A stretch of DNA of 64,000 bases. Source: Megamerina dolium. Taxonomy: Eukaryota; Arthropoda; Insecta; Diptera; Megamerinidae. The notes beneath the pieces were generated by a model. It saw only the letters and a program-made list of their open reading frames with translations. It made no database searches and was not told where the DNA came from. The position numbers and the translations under genes are program-made. The DNA lies in assembly GCA_963854835.1 (NCBI GenBank), contig OY978526.1:61628649-61692648 (forward strand), in the 5' to 3' direction. How positions within the stretch are numbered: the stretch's first letter is position 1; every line of letters begins with the position of its first letter. This document shows, piece after piece, positions 26,400 through 36,360 of this stretch.

Positions 26400-29241
26400 A
26401 CTACTTACTTACTTATGTGGCCATAACAACCGAATATCGATTTAGGCCGAAAATAACATGCTTCGCCAGCCATCTCTGTTCTTCGCTAGCTGGCGCCAGT
26501 TAGAAATTCCAAGCGCCGTCAGGTTCTCCAGTACTTGGTCTTTCCACCGGAGGTTTGGTCTTCCTCTTTTGCGTCGTCCTCCAGCGGGTTCCGAATATAA
26601 CACCTTCTTAGCTGGAGCGTGTTCTTCCATTCGCTCGACATGACCTAGCCAGCGCAGCCGCTGGATTTTGATGCGCTTTACTATGTCAATATCGGCATAC
26701 AGCTCGTACAGCTCATGGTTGTACCTTATTCGGTACTCGCCACCAACGCAAATAGGTCCAAAGATCTTGCGTAGGACTTTTCTCTCGAAAACTCCAAGTA
26801 TTCGCTCATCCGAGGTGGAAATTGTCCAGGCTTCAGCGCCATATGTTAGGACAGGCATGATGAGAGACTTGTAGAGTGTAGTTTTCGTTCTTCGAGAGAG
26901 GGCTCGACTTCTCAATTGCTTACTTAGCCCAAAGTAACACCTGTTAGCAAGAGTTATCCTACGCATGATCTCCAAGCTGACGTCATTACTGCTGTTAATG
27001 CTGGTTCCAAGATAGACAAAGTCCCTTACTACTTCAAAAGCGTAGTTGTCAACAGTGACGTGGTGTCCAAGACGCCGGGACTCTTTGTTTGTTGACACTA
27101 GATACTTCGTCTTGCCCTCGTTCACCGTGAGACCCATCCGACGCGACTCTCTTTCCAACTCTGAGAATGCTGCACTGACTGCTCGCGTGTTCATGCCGAT
27201 TATGTCAATATCGTCGGCATACGCTAACAGCATGACACTTTTGTTGAAGATAGTGCCATTATGTCGTAGATCAGCAGCTCGTATTATTTTCTCCATAATA
27301 AGATTGAAGAAGTCGCACGATAACGAATCAACTTGTCTGAAACCCCGTTCGGTATTAAACGGTGCGGAGAGGTCCTTCCCAATTTTCACTGCACAACGGG
27401 AGTTATGCAGTGTCATTCTACAAAGTCGAATGAGCTTTGCAGGAATACCGAACTCAGACATTGTTGCGTAGAGGTAATCCCTTACCGGACTGTCGAAAGC
27501 GGCTTTATAATCAACAAATAGGTGGTGTGTGTCGATCTGTTTTTCTTGGGTCTTCTCCAGGATTTGGCGCAGTGTGAAAATCTGGTCGATGGTGGATTTA
27601 CCAGGTCTGAAGCCACACTGATAAGGTCCAATCAGGTTGCTGAGCATAGGCTTCAACCTTTCACACAGTACGCTCGATAGAACCTTGTATGCGATGCTCA
27701 GGAGACTTATTCCACGGTAGTTGGCGCAAATTGTGGGGTCACCTTTTTTATGTACAGGACAGAGAACACTGAGCCTCCAATCATCAGGCATGCTTTCATC
27801 CGACCATATTCTGCTTATGAGCTGGTGCATGCGGGTGAGCAGCTCATCGCCTCCGGTCTTAAACAACTCGGCAGGCAGGCCATCAGCACCTGCAGCTTTG
27901 TTGTTCTTCAGCCTTAAAATGGCCGTTTTAACCTCGTCATAGTCGGGTGGTGGAACATCAACACCATCATCTGTAATTGGAGTTATCGGGCAATCTCCTC
28001 CACTGGCGGAATTGTTCGTAGCATCGCCATTCAGTAACGTGGAGAAGTGTTCCCTCCATAGGCTCAGTACACTCTGGACATCCGTAACCAGATTCCCATT
28101 TCCATCACGACAAGAAGAGGCTCCGGGATTTAAACCTCCACTTAGGCGCTTGATCTTTTCGAAGAATTTTCGAGTCTCATTCTTGTCGGTACACATCTCT
28201 ATCTCCTCACACTCACGTCTTTCCAACTCCCTCCTCTTGCGCCTGAAAAGACGTCTCTCTGCACTCCTTTTCTCTCTGTACCGCTCCTTAACAGCTCGCG
28301 TTGCGCCTGCACGCAGGGTTCTTCTGTAGGCGGCGTCTTTCTCTGCGGTAGCGTCGCGGCACTCCTGATCATACCACTCATTCCTCAGAGGCCGGTAGTA
28401 ACCGATTACCTCCTCGGCAGCAGTAGTCATGGAGTGGGATATATGTGTCCACCGTGCGCATGTATCATCAAGTGGGGGAGTGTTCTGCATAAGCAGATCC
28501 GATAGTCGAGAGGAAAATGCATCTGCTGTCTCTGGTGATTGCAGCTTACTGACGTCGAGCTTTCTCTGTGTGGGACTTCTCTTGTTATTTGCGACACATA
28601 AGCGTGTGCGCACCTTAGCTGCAACAAGGTAGTGATCCGAGTCGATGTTGGCACCACGGATCGATTTCACGTCCATCACACTGGAAGCATGCCTTCCGTC
28701 AATCACCACATGATCAATTTGGTTTCTTGTACGTTGATCTGGAGACAGCCATGTCGCTTTGTGGATGTCGAGATGCTGGAATCTGGTACCACCAATTACC
28801 ATGTTTCGTGCTGCGGCGAAGTCGATCAGCCTCATTCCGTTATCGGAGGTGTTCTGGTGGAGGCTGAATTTTCCGACAGCTGGACCAAAGGTACCTTCCT
28901 TGCCCACCCTGGCATTAAAGTCGCCAAGCACGATTTTGATATCGTGACGGGGGCAGCGGTCATAAGCTTCTTCGAGGCGCTGAAAGAAGCTCTCCTTGGT
29001 CACATTGTCCTTCTCATCCGTCGGAGCGTGGGCACATATAAGGCTGATGTTGAAAAATTTTGCCTTGATGCGGATTGTGGCCAGCCGTTCGTTCACAGGC
29101 GTGAACTGTGAGACAAGATGTCGTAGTCTCTTGCTGACCAAAAATCCACATCCTAATTCGTGCCTTTCAGCATGGCAACTGTAGTAGATGTCACAGGACG
29201 CTCTTTTGGAGCAGCCCTGTCCTGTCCATCGCATTTCCTGG
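26400..29241 (-). mobile_element. RTE-clade LINE, 5'-truncated, otherwise intact
   Basis: The insertion is bounded by an exact 13-base target duplication, AGCAAGTGTATGT, at 26387-26399 and 29242-29254. The 3' end (left) is GGCCACATA followed by AGTA repeats, the short tandem tail usual in RTE elements. The 5' end (right) is cut inside the endonuclease, as target-primed reverse transcription commonly leaves it. The uninterrupted ORF and exact duplication mark a recent insertion. It is noticeably GC-richer than the flanks. Confidence 0.92.
26442..29241 (-). CDS. RTE endonuclease-reverse transcriptase, N-terminally truncated, about 933 aa
   Basis: A single open frame covers almost a whole RTE protein. 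Counting from the first codon of the longest frame (TTG at 29244-29246, inside the flanking duplication), the apurinic-type endonuclease occupies about 1-215, with the catalytic glutamate in LQEMRW (residue 4), GDFNARVG at 108-115 and the SDH triad at 203-205. A basic linker (about 300-350) precedes the reverse transcriptase (about 440-720), with NYRGISLL at 509-516, GFRPGKSTIDQIF at 545-557, VDYKAAFDS at 578-586 and the YADD active site at 676-679. The C-terminal region ends in KIQRLRWLGHVERM and GRPNLRWKDQV. Missing is the first part of the endonuclease, including the N-terminal metal-binding Asn region and the native start. GFRQVDSLS in place of the usual GFRQGD-type block is a possible damaging change. 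It has no stop codons or frameshifts. Confidence 0.9.
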
Positions 29242-29254
29242 AGCAAGTGTATGT

Positions 29255-29547
29255 TTTAACTTATTTTAATATGTACATAATAATAAAGATAAACTTATTG
29301 TGACTATAAACATAGCTAATAAGAAATCTTTTTTAAATTGACACATTCTAGAACAGTTGCTTAGTACTCGAATTCGTGCAAATAATTTTAGTTCGCAATT
29401 ACACAAAAAGCGGTCTCAATCCCTCTAAGTTCTTAAATACAACTAAAAAGACGCAATCAGTTGAACAAGTAAAGTCGTCAATTTTTCATTCGATTTGTAG
29501 TATTAGTAGTTGCAGAGATATTTGCATGGGAAAACAACAATAAAATA
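29255..29547. other. AT-rich spacer
   Basis: I see no feature in this roughly 290-bp stretch between the RTE target duplication and the SINE fragment. Confidence 0.5.
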
Positions 29548-29701
29548 CAAAAAATAAATATGTTCCACTTATAGACCCTGTAGGGCCCATTGGCCGAACT
29601 TCTCTTCCAGTACTGCTGTGGTTGTTAAATTTTCGACAGTATTAGAAGGCTTTACTTATATTGGCCGGTTGCGAACACAGATCCCTTGTTATATCGTCAA
29701 T
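29548..29701 (-). mobile_element. Diverged SINE 3' fragment
   Basis: AATAAATATGTTCCACTTAT starts a stretch matching the SINE tail and adjacent body (GGGCCCATTGGCCGAACTTC, CAGTATTAGAAGG, GGCCGGTTGCGAAC). It ends near ATATCGTCAATG, so the tRNA head is missing. Confidence 0.75.
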
Positions 29702-29819
29702 GTTTGTCGTTTTATGTAATATAAATTTTTGGAATATAGTATAAACTTGCAAATAGACCTCGATTTTATGAATTTAGTAATCATTTTATACTGCTATAGA
29801 ATATACCTTAATGCATTAT

Positions 29820-30480
29820 ATCGGGTGTTCTTTTTTTTGCTGCATGAGAACTTTGAACCAAAATAAAAAAGAGATATATTATTGGAATGACATTTTCTTA
29901 ATTTGTTAGATAATTTCATGCCATTCATTTTTTAAATATGTTTTCGGGCATATGTCCACCACGGCTATGAGCTACATGCTTCATTTGATCAGTCCAATTT
30001 TGTTCCACTATTTCGCCAATGGTGGCTTGTATATTGGCTTCCAACCCTTCAAGAGTTGCTGGTTTGTCGGCATAAACCAATGGCTTAACATAAAACATAG
30101 TCAAGAGGCGTTAAATCGAAGGAGACCAATTAATAGGATCGCCTTTGGAAAGAAAATTGTCGCCAAATTGATTTAGAAATAACTCTATTCTTGCACGCGC
30201 TGTCGACAGCTGTTTAGCTGATGAATTTGTGGATACAAAAGGTCAGTTAGCATGGCTCGATAACGCTCGCCATTCACCTTAACGGCAGCTCCTTCCTCAT
30301 TTCGAAAGAAATAGGGACCGATGATACCTCCAGCGTGCTTCATCACTAAAGACAATTTTTCGATAATATTGCTGTATGAACTTCGCGAAACCATAATTCC
30401 ACAATTATGGTTTGGCAATTCTCATCTGTCAAACCATAAATATCCCTACCGAAAGCACACCCGTTACATAGATTCTATTA
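29820..30480 (-). pseudogene. Tc1/mariner-superfamily transposase relic, C-terminal half
   Basis: On the minus strand the sequence reads IIGPYFFRNEEGAAVKVNGE followed by RYRAMLTDLLYPQI, the conserved block around the second catalytic aspartate in a common insect Tc1/mariner-type transposase group. Broken frames then give CRQTSNS and a stretch equivalent to KPATLEGLEANIQATIGEI, then NWTDQMKH. The left border ATCGGGTGTTCTTTTTTTTG looks like one terminal repeat. The N-terminal half and other end are missing and there are several stops. I cannot fix the exact family. Confidence 0.72.
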
Positions 30481-30814
30481 TTCACTGTGTATCATATAAA
30501 AACATTATTTTAGTGATTTATAATACAAATAATTATGATTACCTTTACCTTTACAGAAGTCAAGTACGAAATAAAAGTGAAAAATCACAAAGATTATTTT
30601 TATAAGTAAATGTCATAATTTGCAGTATCAGCATCAACAAATAAAGATAAAGTAGATGCCTGCTACCACCAAACACTTTTTCCACTATCCATTATACATA
30701 AATTCATACAAATATCTATTGTATTACAACATAGTTAGGTAAATATAGTAGGTAATTCACAAGGCGTCAAGGTAAAAATTTGATACATACGATCATACCC
30801 GCAGACTACATTTA
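30481..30814. other. AT-rich spacer
   Basis: I see no feature between the transposase relic and the TTTA-flanked MITE. Confidence 0.5.
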
Positions 30815-31146
30815 AGGCCGAAATACATAAAAAGTATGCATGCTTCAAGCATACAAACTGTATATATAAATGTGTGCCTCAAACATGAAGAGCATATGTT
30901 TATTCAGAAGTCAAAAGTTTGAGAGAAAACCAAAGTTAGTAATTTAAAAATGGAAACAGAAGAAGATTGAAAATTTAGATTTTAAATTTCACAATTCAAA
31001 AATTTCAATTTTGCCGCTGCACAACTAACACATCCAGCTGTTCGACATGATGAATACTTTTTATATTGGCACTTTCATAAAGATCCGTATATTTTAACTT
31101 CGTTTGACAGATGAATATGCATACATACTTTTTATGTATTTCGGCT
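30815..31146. mobile_element. 332-bp MITE with inverted ends and TTTA duplication
   Basis: The left end reads AGGCCGAAATACATAAAAAG and the right end, reversed, AGCCGAAATACATAAAAAG, continuing GTATGCATGC versus GTATGTATGC. TTTA lies immediately outside both ends (30811-30814 and 31147-31150). The interior is AT-rich and non-coding. Confidence 0.75.
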
Positions 31147-31325
31147 TTTAGAACAAGAAACACCTCATGCGGTGTTGCTTTGTGACAAGTCGCTTTTGTA
31201 CAAATTATTCGTGCCTGTTTACATTGGCCTACCCATGAGCGTCCTGCCCATGAACGTCGTATTTACATTAGGCAATTGTATCAGTTTTATTTGAATTGAA
31301 ATACTACAGTGGGATTGGAATAAAG

Positions 31326-31727
31326 TAGGGCTACGCAATTGATCGTTTGTTCAAACATTTTGACTAATAAAAATATATATTAATCACATACGAAATACTT
31401 TAAATAATCACGATTTTGAATATTCAAAAATAGAAATTATTTGGTCTATCAGAATAAAATTATTCCATTAAAAAATTCAAAATATGAATAATATTTTTTA
31501 CAATTCAAAGTAGACAGGGCGATTTCCAAAGCTATGAATATGAAAATGCGTTTTAAATTTTTTATCTCAAAGAAAATTTCAAAAACAAAGAAAAATTAAA
31601 AATGCAATTTATTTTGATTAATCCAAATTATGCGATTTTGATCGATCAAAATTTTCATTAATCGCATAATTGATTAGTCGAATATTTTGTTTAATCAAAC
31701 TTTTTGAACAAAATCGCACAACCATTA
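31326..31727. mobile_element. AT-rich MITE, probable copy 2
   Basis: It begins TAGGGCTACGCAATTGATC and ends GATTTTG...AAAATCGCACAACCATTAC, which is a loose inverted match. It shares the TTTTTCTTTGTTTTTGAA core with the element at 15517-15780, in opposite orientation. Repeated ATTAATC and CGATT motifs fill it. Non-coding. Confidence 0.45.
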
Positions 31728-33587
31728 CTGATGTTATTGCTTCAACGCTTCAAAAATTAAAAATGCGCAAATTTGTCGAATTCGAATTCAGTACATTGGG
31801 CCGATTTTTAATTTGTGATTGGATTTTCGGCGCAAAACTTCCATATTTTTCCTGCTGCCTACTTTTCTACCTATCTTGCTTGCGCAGTTATTCCTGTGCA
31901 GGACAGTGTAAACAGGCACTTCTAAAAATTGATAATATTATGACAATGTGACATGTTATAGTTAATACCTTGTGAATTCCCCAAATAATTTATTCGTTCA
32001 TGACCATTGAACAACAGCACTTCGTAAAAAGCCAGTAGCAGTAATAGTCATTAAGTATATTGATAAAAAAATCGTCAATATTTGTTTTTGCTATGGGTGC
32101 GGTATTACAAGTGAATTAAGTTTCTAAAGGGCATATTCACACATACGTTTATGTATCCATATAATTTTTATATAAAATGGAAAGTAATGGGAAAATAGCA
32201 AAGTTAAAGAAATTTACATTTAAATGCTCTATTATAAGTTAGGTTTACTTCTTTTTTTCTATTACAATACTTTTTTTTTTTGCAATTATCATTGCTCGAA
32301 AGTGCGTTTAATAACCGAAAATTAGCCGAAAAATGAAATTGCCTTTGCACTCGTATATTGTCAATACAATAGACATTTTGATATATCAATTTTTTTCTTA
32401 CTTTTACGTACATACACTTAAAACACTTTTTAAACAAAATTTTTTTGTGTGTTGTTATGTTTATTCTCTTTGTATCTCCACACTCACTTACCCGCATTTT
32501 TGCTATCTTTATGTTCACCTGTGAACAAGCATCTACACTTAAGATACATTTCACTGTGTTTGGTATTACGAGTATGTACAACGCATCAAAAACAACAAAG
32601 TGACATGTTGATTATGCAATGCGAATGTACGAAATTCGATTAATATTCCGGAATTTATATGTACATACATACTCGTACTTACCTGCGTACATCCAAACTA
32701 AAATCCATGCACACCTTCATGCCTAAGTATGTGTCATTGAATTATACAAATAAAAAATATGTCGGTATGTAAACAATGCAATTTATTAACAAAACAGCTA
32801 TTTGTGTAATTATTAAAATAAATAGATATTATTATTAAAAAATAAATGAAATTTAACAAATAAGCTGGATTTAAAGGTATACAAGAAAGTGAAAATTATA
32901 GAGACAATAAAGAGACACCCATTTTTGTTAAGTTTTCATAATACGAGTACAATATTACGTTGTGTTTGCTAATCACTTCACATCATTTTGTATGTGAGGA
33001 TCCACATTTTTAGCTGAATAAAATATTTTTATATGACATACAAGTATAGTACGTATGCACAAAACGTATGTATACGATATGTTCATTTGCATATTCCACC
33101 TACCAACTACCATGTAGCAACATTGAAAGTACCCATCGTTCATCAACATCATAAATACCATAACTGTGCAAACTGTAGCGTTGTCAGATATCTGTTTATG
33201 GAACTAAACTACGTTAGGCGTTAGGAATTGAAATGTTTAACCAACTATCATAATTTTGACATTTAAGGAAAGGCATTTAAGCAAATATCTATAGGTCTCA
33301 AGTACAGTGAGTAATGACTAGCGAAAAGAAATTAAACAGAAATAAAAGTGTAGCCGTTAATTAAATGATCCATTATGATGTTCTACAGAAAAAAATGGTA
33401 CAATAGTAACCTTTAACCCTTTGGCAAAGACATTGACGAGACTTTCTAAATTGTGATCAGCATATCCAAATCTTCTGTTGTGATATTCTTTATATTGATG
33501 TTGTAGCTTAAAAGAAACCAGGCCGAGATATTGTAGAACTTGTAGAGCGAATTAACATTAATATGACTGTTATCAATAATCATGTGT
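31728..33587. other. AT-rich intergenic stretch
   Basis: I see no supported gene or recognisable element. The 93-residue ORF at 31670-31951 and the 125-residue minus-strand ORF at 32204-32581 have no recognisable domains or splice context and look like chance frames. Confidence 0.5.
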
Positions 33588-33591
33588 TTAA

Positions 33592-34323
33592 GGGGTTATA
33601 TACCTTTTTCTGGCTCAAAAAATCGAAAAAAATTTTATGATTTTTTTTTATGTACATACTTTTAACAATTTTTCTTCCAAATATCATAGAGATCGGGGCA
33701 CTAGAACCTAAGATACAGCCGTTCATAGCGCGCGGTGTCCATAACTACCTAATGTCCACCTAAAACTTTAAACGCGATTATCTCGGAATCACATTTTTGA
33801 GAAAAGGTCATTGCGGTGAGCACGATATCTCGATAACCGCTACATCGATCGATTTGAAATTTTGGCGGATTGTTTGTATATACAATAGCTAGTTCGTGAA
33901 CGAAGGAATTTTATTTTCGAAAAAATTTTCTATTTTTTTGGGCAAAAAACTAAATTATTCGACCTCGAAAAATCGACTTCTTTAAAAAAAAAAAACACTG
34001 TAACTGTAAAAAAATTTTTTTCTAAAAATCCTTCGTCCATGAACTAAGTAACACTATATATTAACGTAATTTTTCTTTTTTTCACAGTTGAGCCGTTTCC
34101 TTGTTTTCATGCTCACCGTTAGCCACTACTGAAAAAAGGAGTTCTGCGGCAAGGACTATAACTTCCACAATTATTAATATTTTCACTCGAAATTTTATAT
34201 GAATTTACTTAAGGACACGTACGTTAATAAAATTTGTATTGTATTTGAATAAAACAATGGTAACATGCTTTAAAATATAAATAAAAACCCTGTATTTCTC
34301 TGGAGAAAAAGGTATATAACCCC
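33592..34323. mobile_element. 732-bp MITE with 20-bp perfect inverted ends at TTAA
   Basis: GGGGTTATATACCTTTTTCT at 33592-33611 is perfectly inverted at the right end (34304-34323). TTAA abuts both ends (33588-33591 and 34324-34327). A TTAA duplication is the signature of piggyBac-type transposition, but a TA duplication with ends starting AGGGG would fit equally, so the superfamily is open. The interior has no coding capacity. The perfect ends suggest a fairly young or conserved family. Confidence 0.82.
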
Positions 34324-34399
34324 TTAAGATATGTAATTACATTACAAGTGCAGCAGTAAAGCCTGATACCTTAAAGAGACATCCTCTTAATGAGCTGCA

Positions 34400-34740
34400 T
34401 TCATACGTATTGTTACACGTCTTGACTTTATCCCAGCATGTGATCATACTAACTAACCTACACACACACACAAATATGTACACGAATCATATTCTCTTAT
34501 TAAATTGTCATCTTAAATTGAAAGCGTACAAAATACAGCTTGTGCAAAAACAAGTCATCGAAAATTGGACTCAACGGATGGACCATCTGAGACGTAGCCG
34601 CGGCCAACATTTGAAAGACATAACCTTCAAAAAATAAATGCCAAAGCATGTTCTTTTAAATGATAATAAACATTCTGCATTCTACTTGAATTTTCTGTGT
34701 TTTTTTCTTCAAAAAAGTTGGGAACCTCGAAATGGATCAC
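34400..34740 (+). pseudogene. Internally deleted Tc1/mariner-superfamily transposase relic
   Basis: One short frame joins LKAYKIQLVQ, typical of the N-terminal third of these transposases, directly to VIENWTQRMDHLRRSRGQHL, typical of the extreme C-terminus. The catalytic domain between them is gone. It belongs to the same broad group as the relic at 29820-30480 but to a different subfamily, and is in the opposite orientation. Confidence 0.6.
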
Positions 34741-34844
34741 GCTTTAGAAGTAATTTTTATATTTATAAAAATAAAAATAATTGTTATAAATTAAAAAAAA
34801 AATAAATATAAGATAAGATATATAAGATAAGAAAAATAAAGATT

Positions 34845-35205
34845 CGCTCGGATGAGCGAATGCTTGAAGTTTTTGAGAGAAAAGTCGTACGCAAGATCTT
34901 TGGACCTATTTGCGTTGGTGGCGAGTATCGAATAAGGTACAACCATGAGCTGTACGAGCTGTATGCCGATATTGATATAGTAGAGAGCGGCTGCGCTGGC
35001 TAGGGATGTCAAGCGAATGGAAGAACACGCTCCAGCTAAGAAGGTGTTATTTTCGGAACCCGCTGGAGGACGACGCAGAAGAGGAAGACCTAACCTCCGG
35101 GGGAAAGGCCAAGTACTGGAGAACCTGACGGAGTTTGGAATTTCTAACTGGCGCTAGCTAGCGAAGAAGCATGTTATATTCGGTTATTATGGCCACATAA
35201 GTAAG
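34845..35205 (+). mobile_element. RTE LINE 3' fragment 1
   Basis: From GCTCGGATGAGCGAATGC onward this matches the C-terminal coding part and 3' end of the RTE element at 26400-29241 (EVFERKVVRKIFGPICVGGE, then RPNLRGKGQ). It ends GGCCACATAAGTAAGTAAAG. It has a frame-disrupting deletion in the DIDIVKRIKIQRLRWLGHV region. A 5'-truncated dead copy, with a possible short TAAAGAT duplication at the flanks. Confidence 0.88.
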
Positions 35206-35679
35206 TAAAGATGAAAAAATGCTTAAATATTATAATAACAACATTACATCATGAGGGTGGTGTTTACATAACAAATTAATAAAATTGTGCAAATGAATTT
35301 CATTATATGTACATACATACGCATACATAAATTGGCACACATTCCATAAAAAAGTGTCAATAGATTTTTCTGTAATAGGATACGGTAATCAGACTTTCTC
35401 CCATTATTGCGATATTAATGGTTTGCTCATGTAGGTACTAAATGCCTATGCAATTTAACATATTGAAGAAAAATTACTAATATATATCGTTAAATCACTA
35501 TTCCGATACTTACTAGGAGTGTCAAATCCGAATTTTCAAATCATTTTCAATTGCAAATATGTGATTATGAAAATTACACAGTGCGCAAGTGATAGTTTAA
35601 TTGTTAATAGCTTTTTTCGAGTTTAACTCAAATAAGGAAGATATCCTTCATTAAAATACAATAGCTTAAGTTCTTATAA
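35206..35679. other. AT-rich spacer
   Basis: I see no gene or recognisable element. Confidence 0.5.
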
Positions 35680-36325
35680 AGAATGCTAAGAATATGTTCA
35701 TATATGGGTTTTTTGGTACGAGGAATTCATATATGAGGTTTTTTTATATGTCGTATGCTAGATAGCGCTGTAGGACAATTTTGTCGAATTATCTTGAATA
35801 TTCTTAGATATTCTTATATGAGTATTGTCTACTCATATAAGGGTTTTTTGGTATGAAGAATTCCTTCATTTCCTTCATTTTTCTTCGTGTTTTTTTTATA
35901 AATAATTATTTATTATATTTATTAGTCATAATATATACCAATTTTAGATACCGTAATCAATATTTAAAAAATCCTTTTTATTCATTACATTTTATTTCAT
36001 ATATATATTTTTTTCAAGTTTTCGGTTTTTTATAAATAAAAAGATCATTCCTTTTAGAGTGTATTTTTCCTTTTCTTTAATTTTTGCTGCTTTATTCTAA
36101 TGAGCATTATCAGTAACATCATTACTATTATCACCAGCTGATGAGGACATAAAGTCATTGGCATCATTTATATCTAGTCATTATCTACTAACAAATATCT
36201 GCTTTACAAAGGAAATTTAATAAAATTATCCTACAGCGTCATCTAGCGTGCAAATAATCTTAAAATAAACATTAGAAATTAATTCCTCGTGCTGAAAAAT
36301 CTGTACATGGGTAAAAATGGCTAAG
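35680..36325. mobile_element. Diverged element with long inverted ends
   Basis: About 110 bases near the left (CTAAGAATATG, GGTACGAGGAATTCA, GCTAGATAGCGCTGTAGGA) recur in inverted form near the right (reversed: CTTAGCCATTTTTACCC, CAGCACGAGGAATTAA, GCTAGATGACGCTGTAGGA). The inner part GGTATGAAGAATTCCTT near 35848 partly repeats the left arm. Non-coding, with no clear target duplication. Confidence 0.6.
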
Positions 36326-36360
36326 AATATCTAGAACTAAATAAACATCAAACAAATCAC

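Noticed and set aside
26458..29184. Many plus-strand ORFs across the RTE element
   Set aside because: They are shadows of the 934-codon minus-strand RTE ORF.
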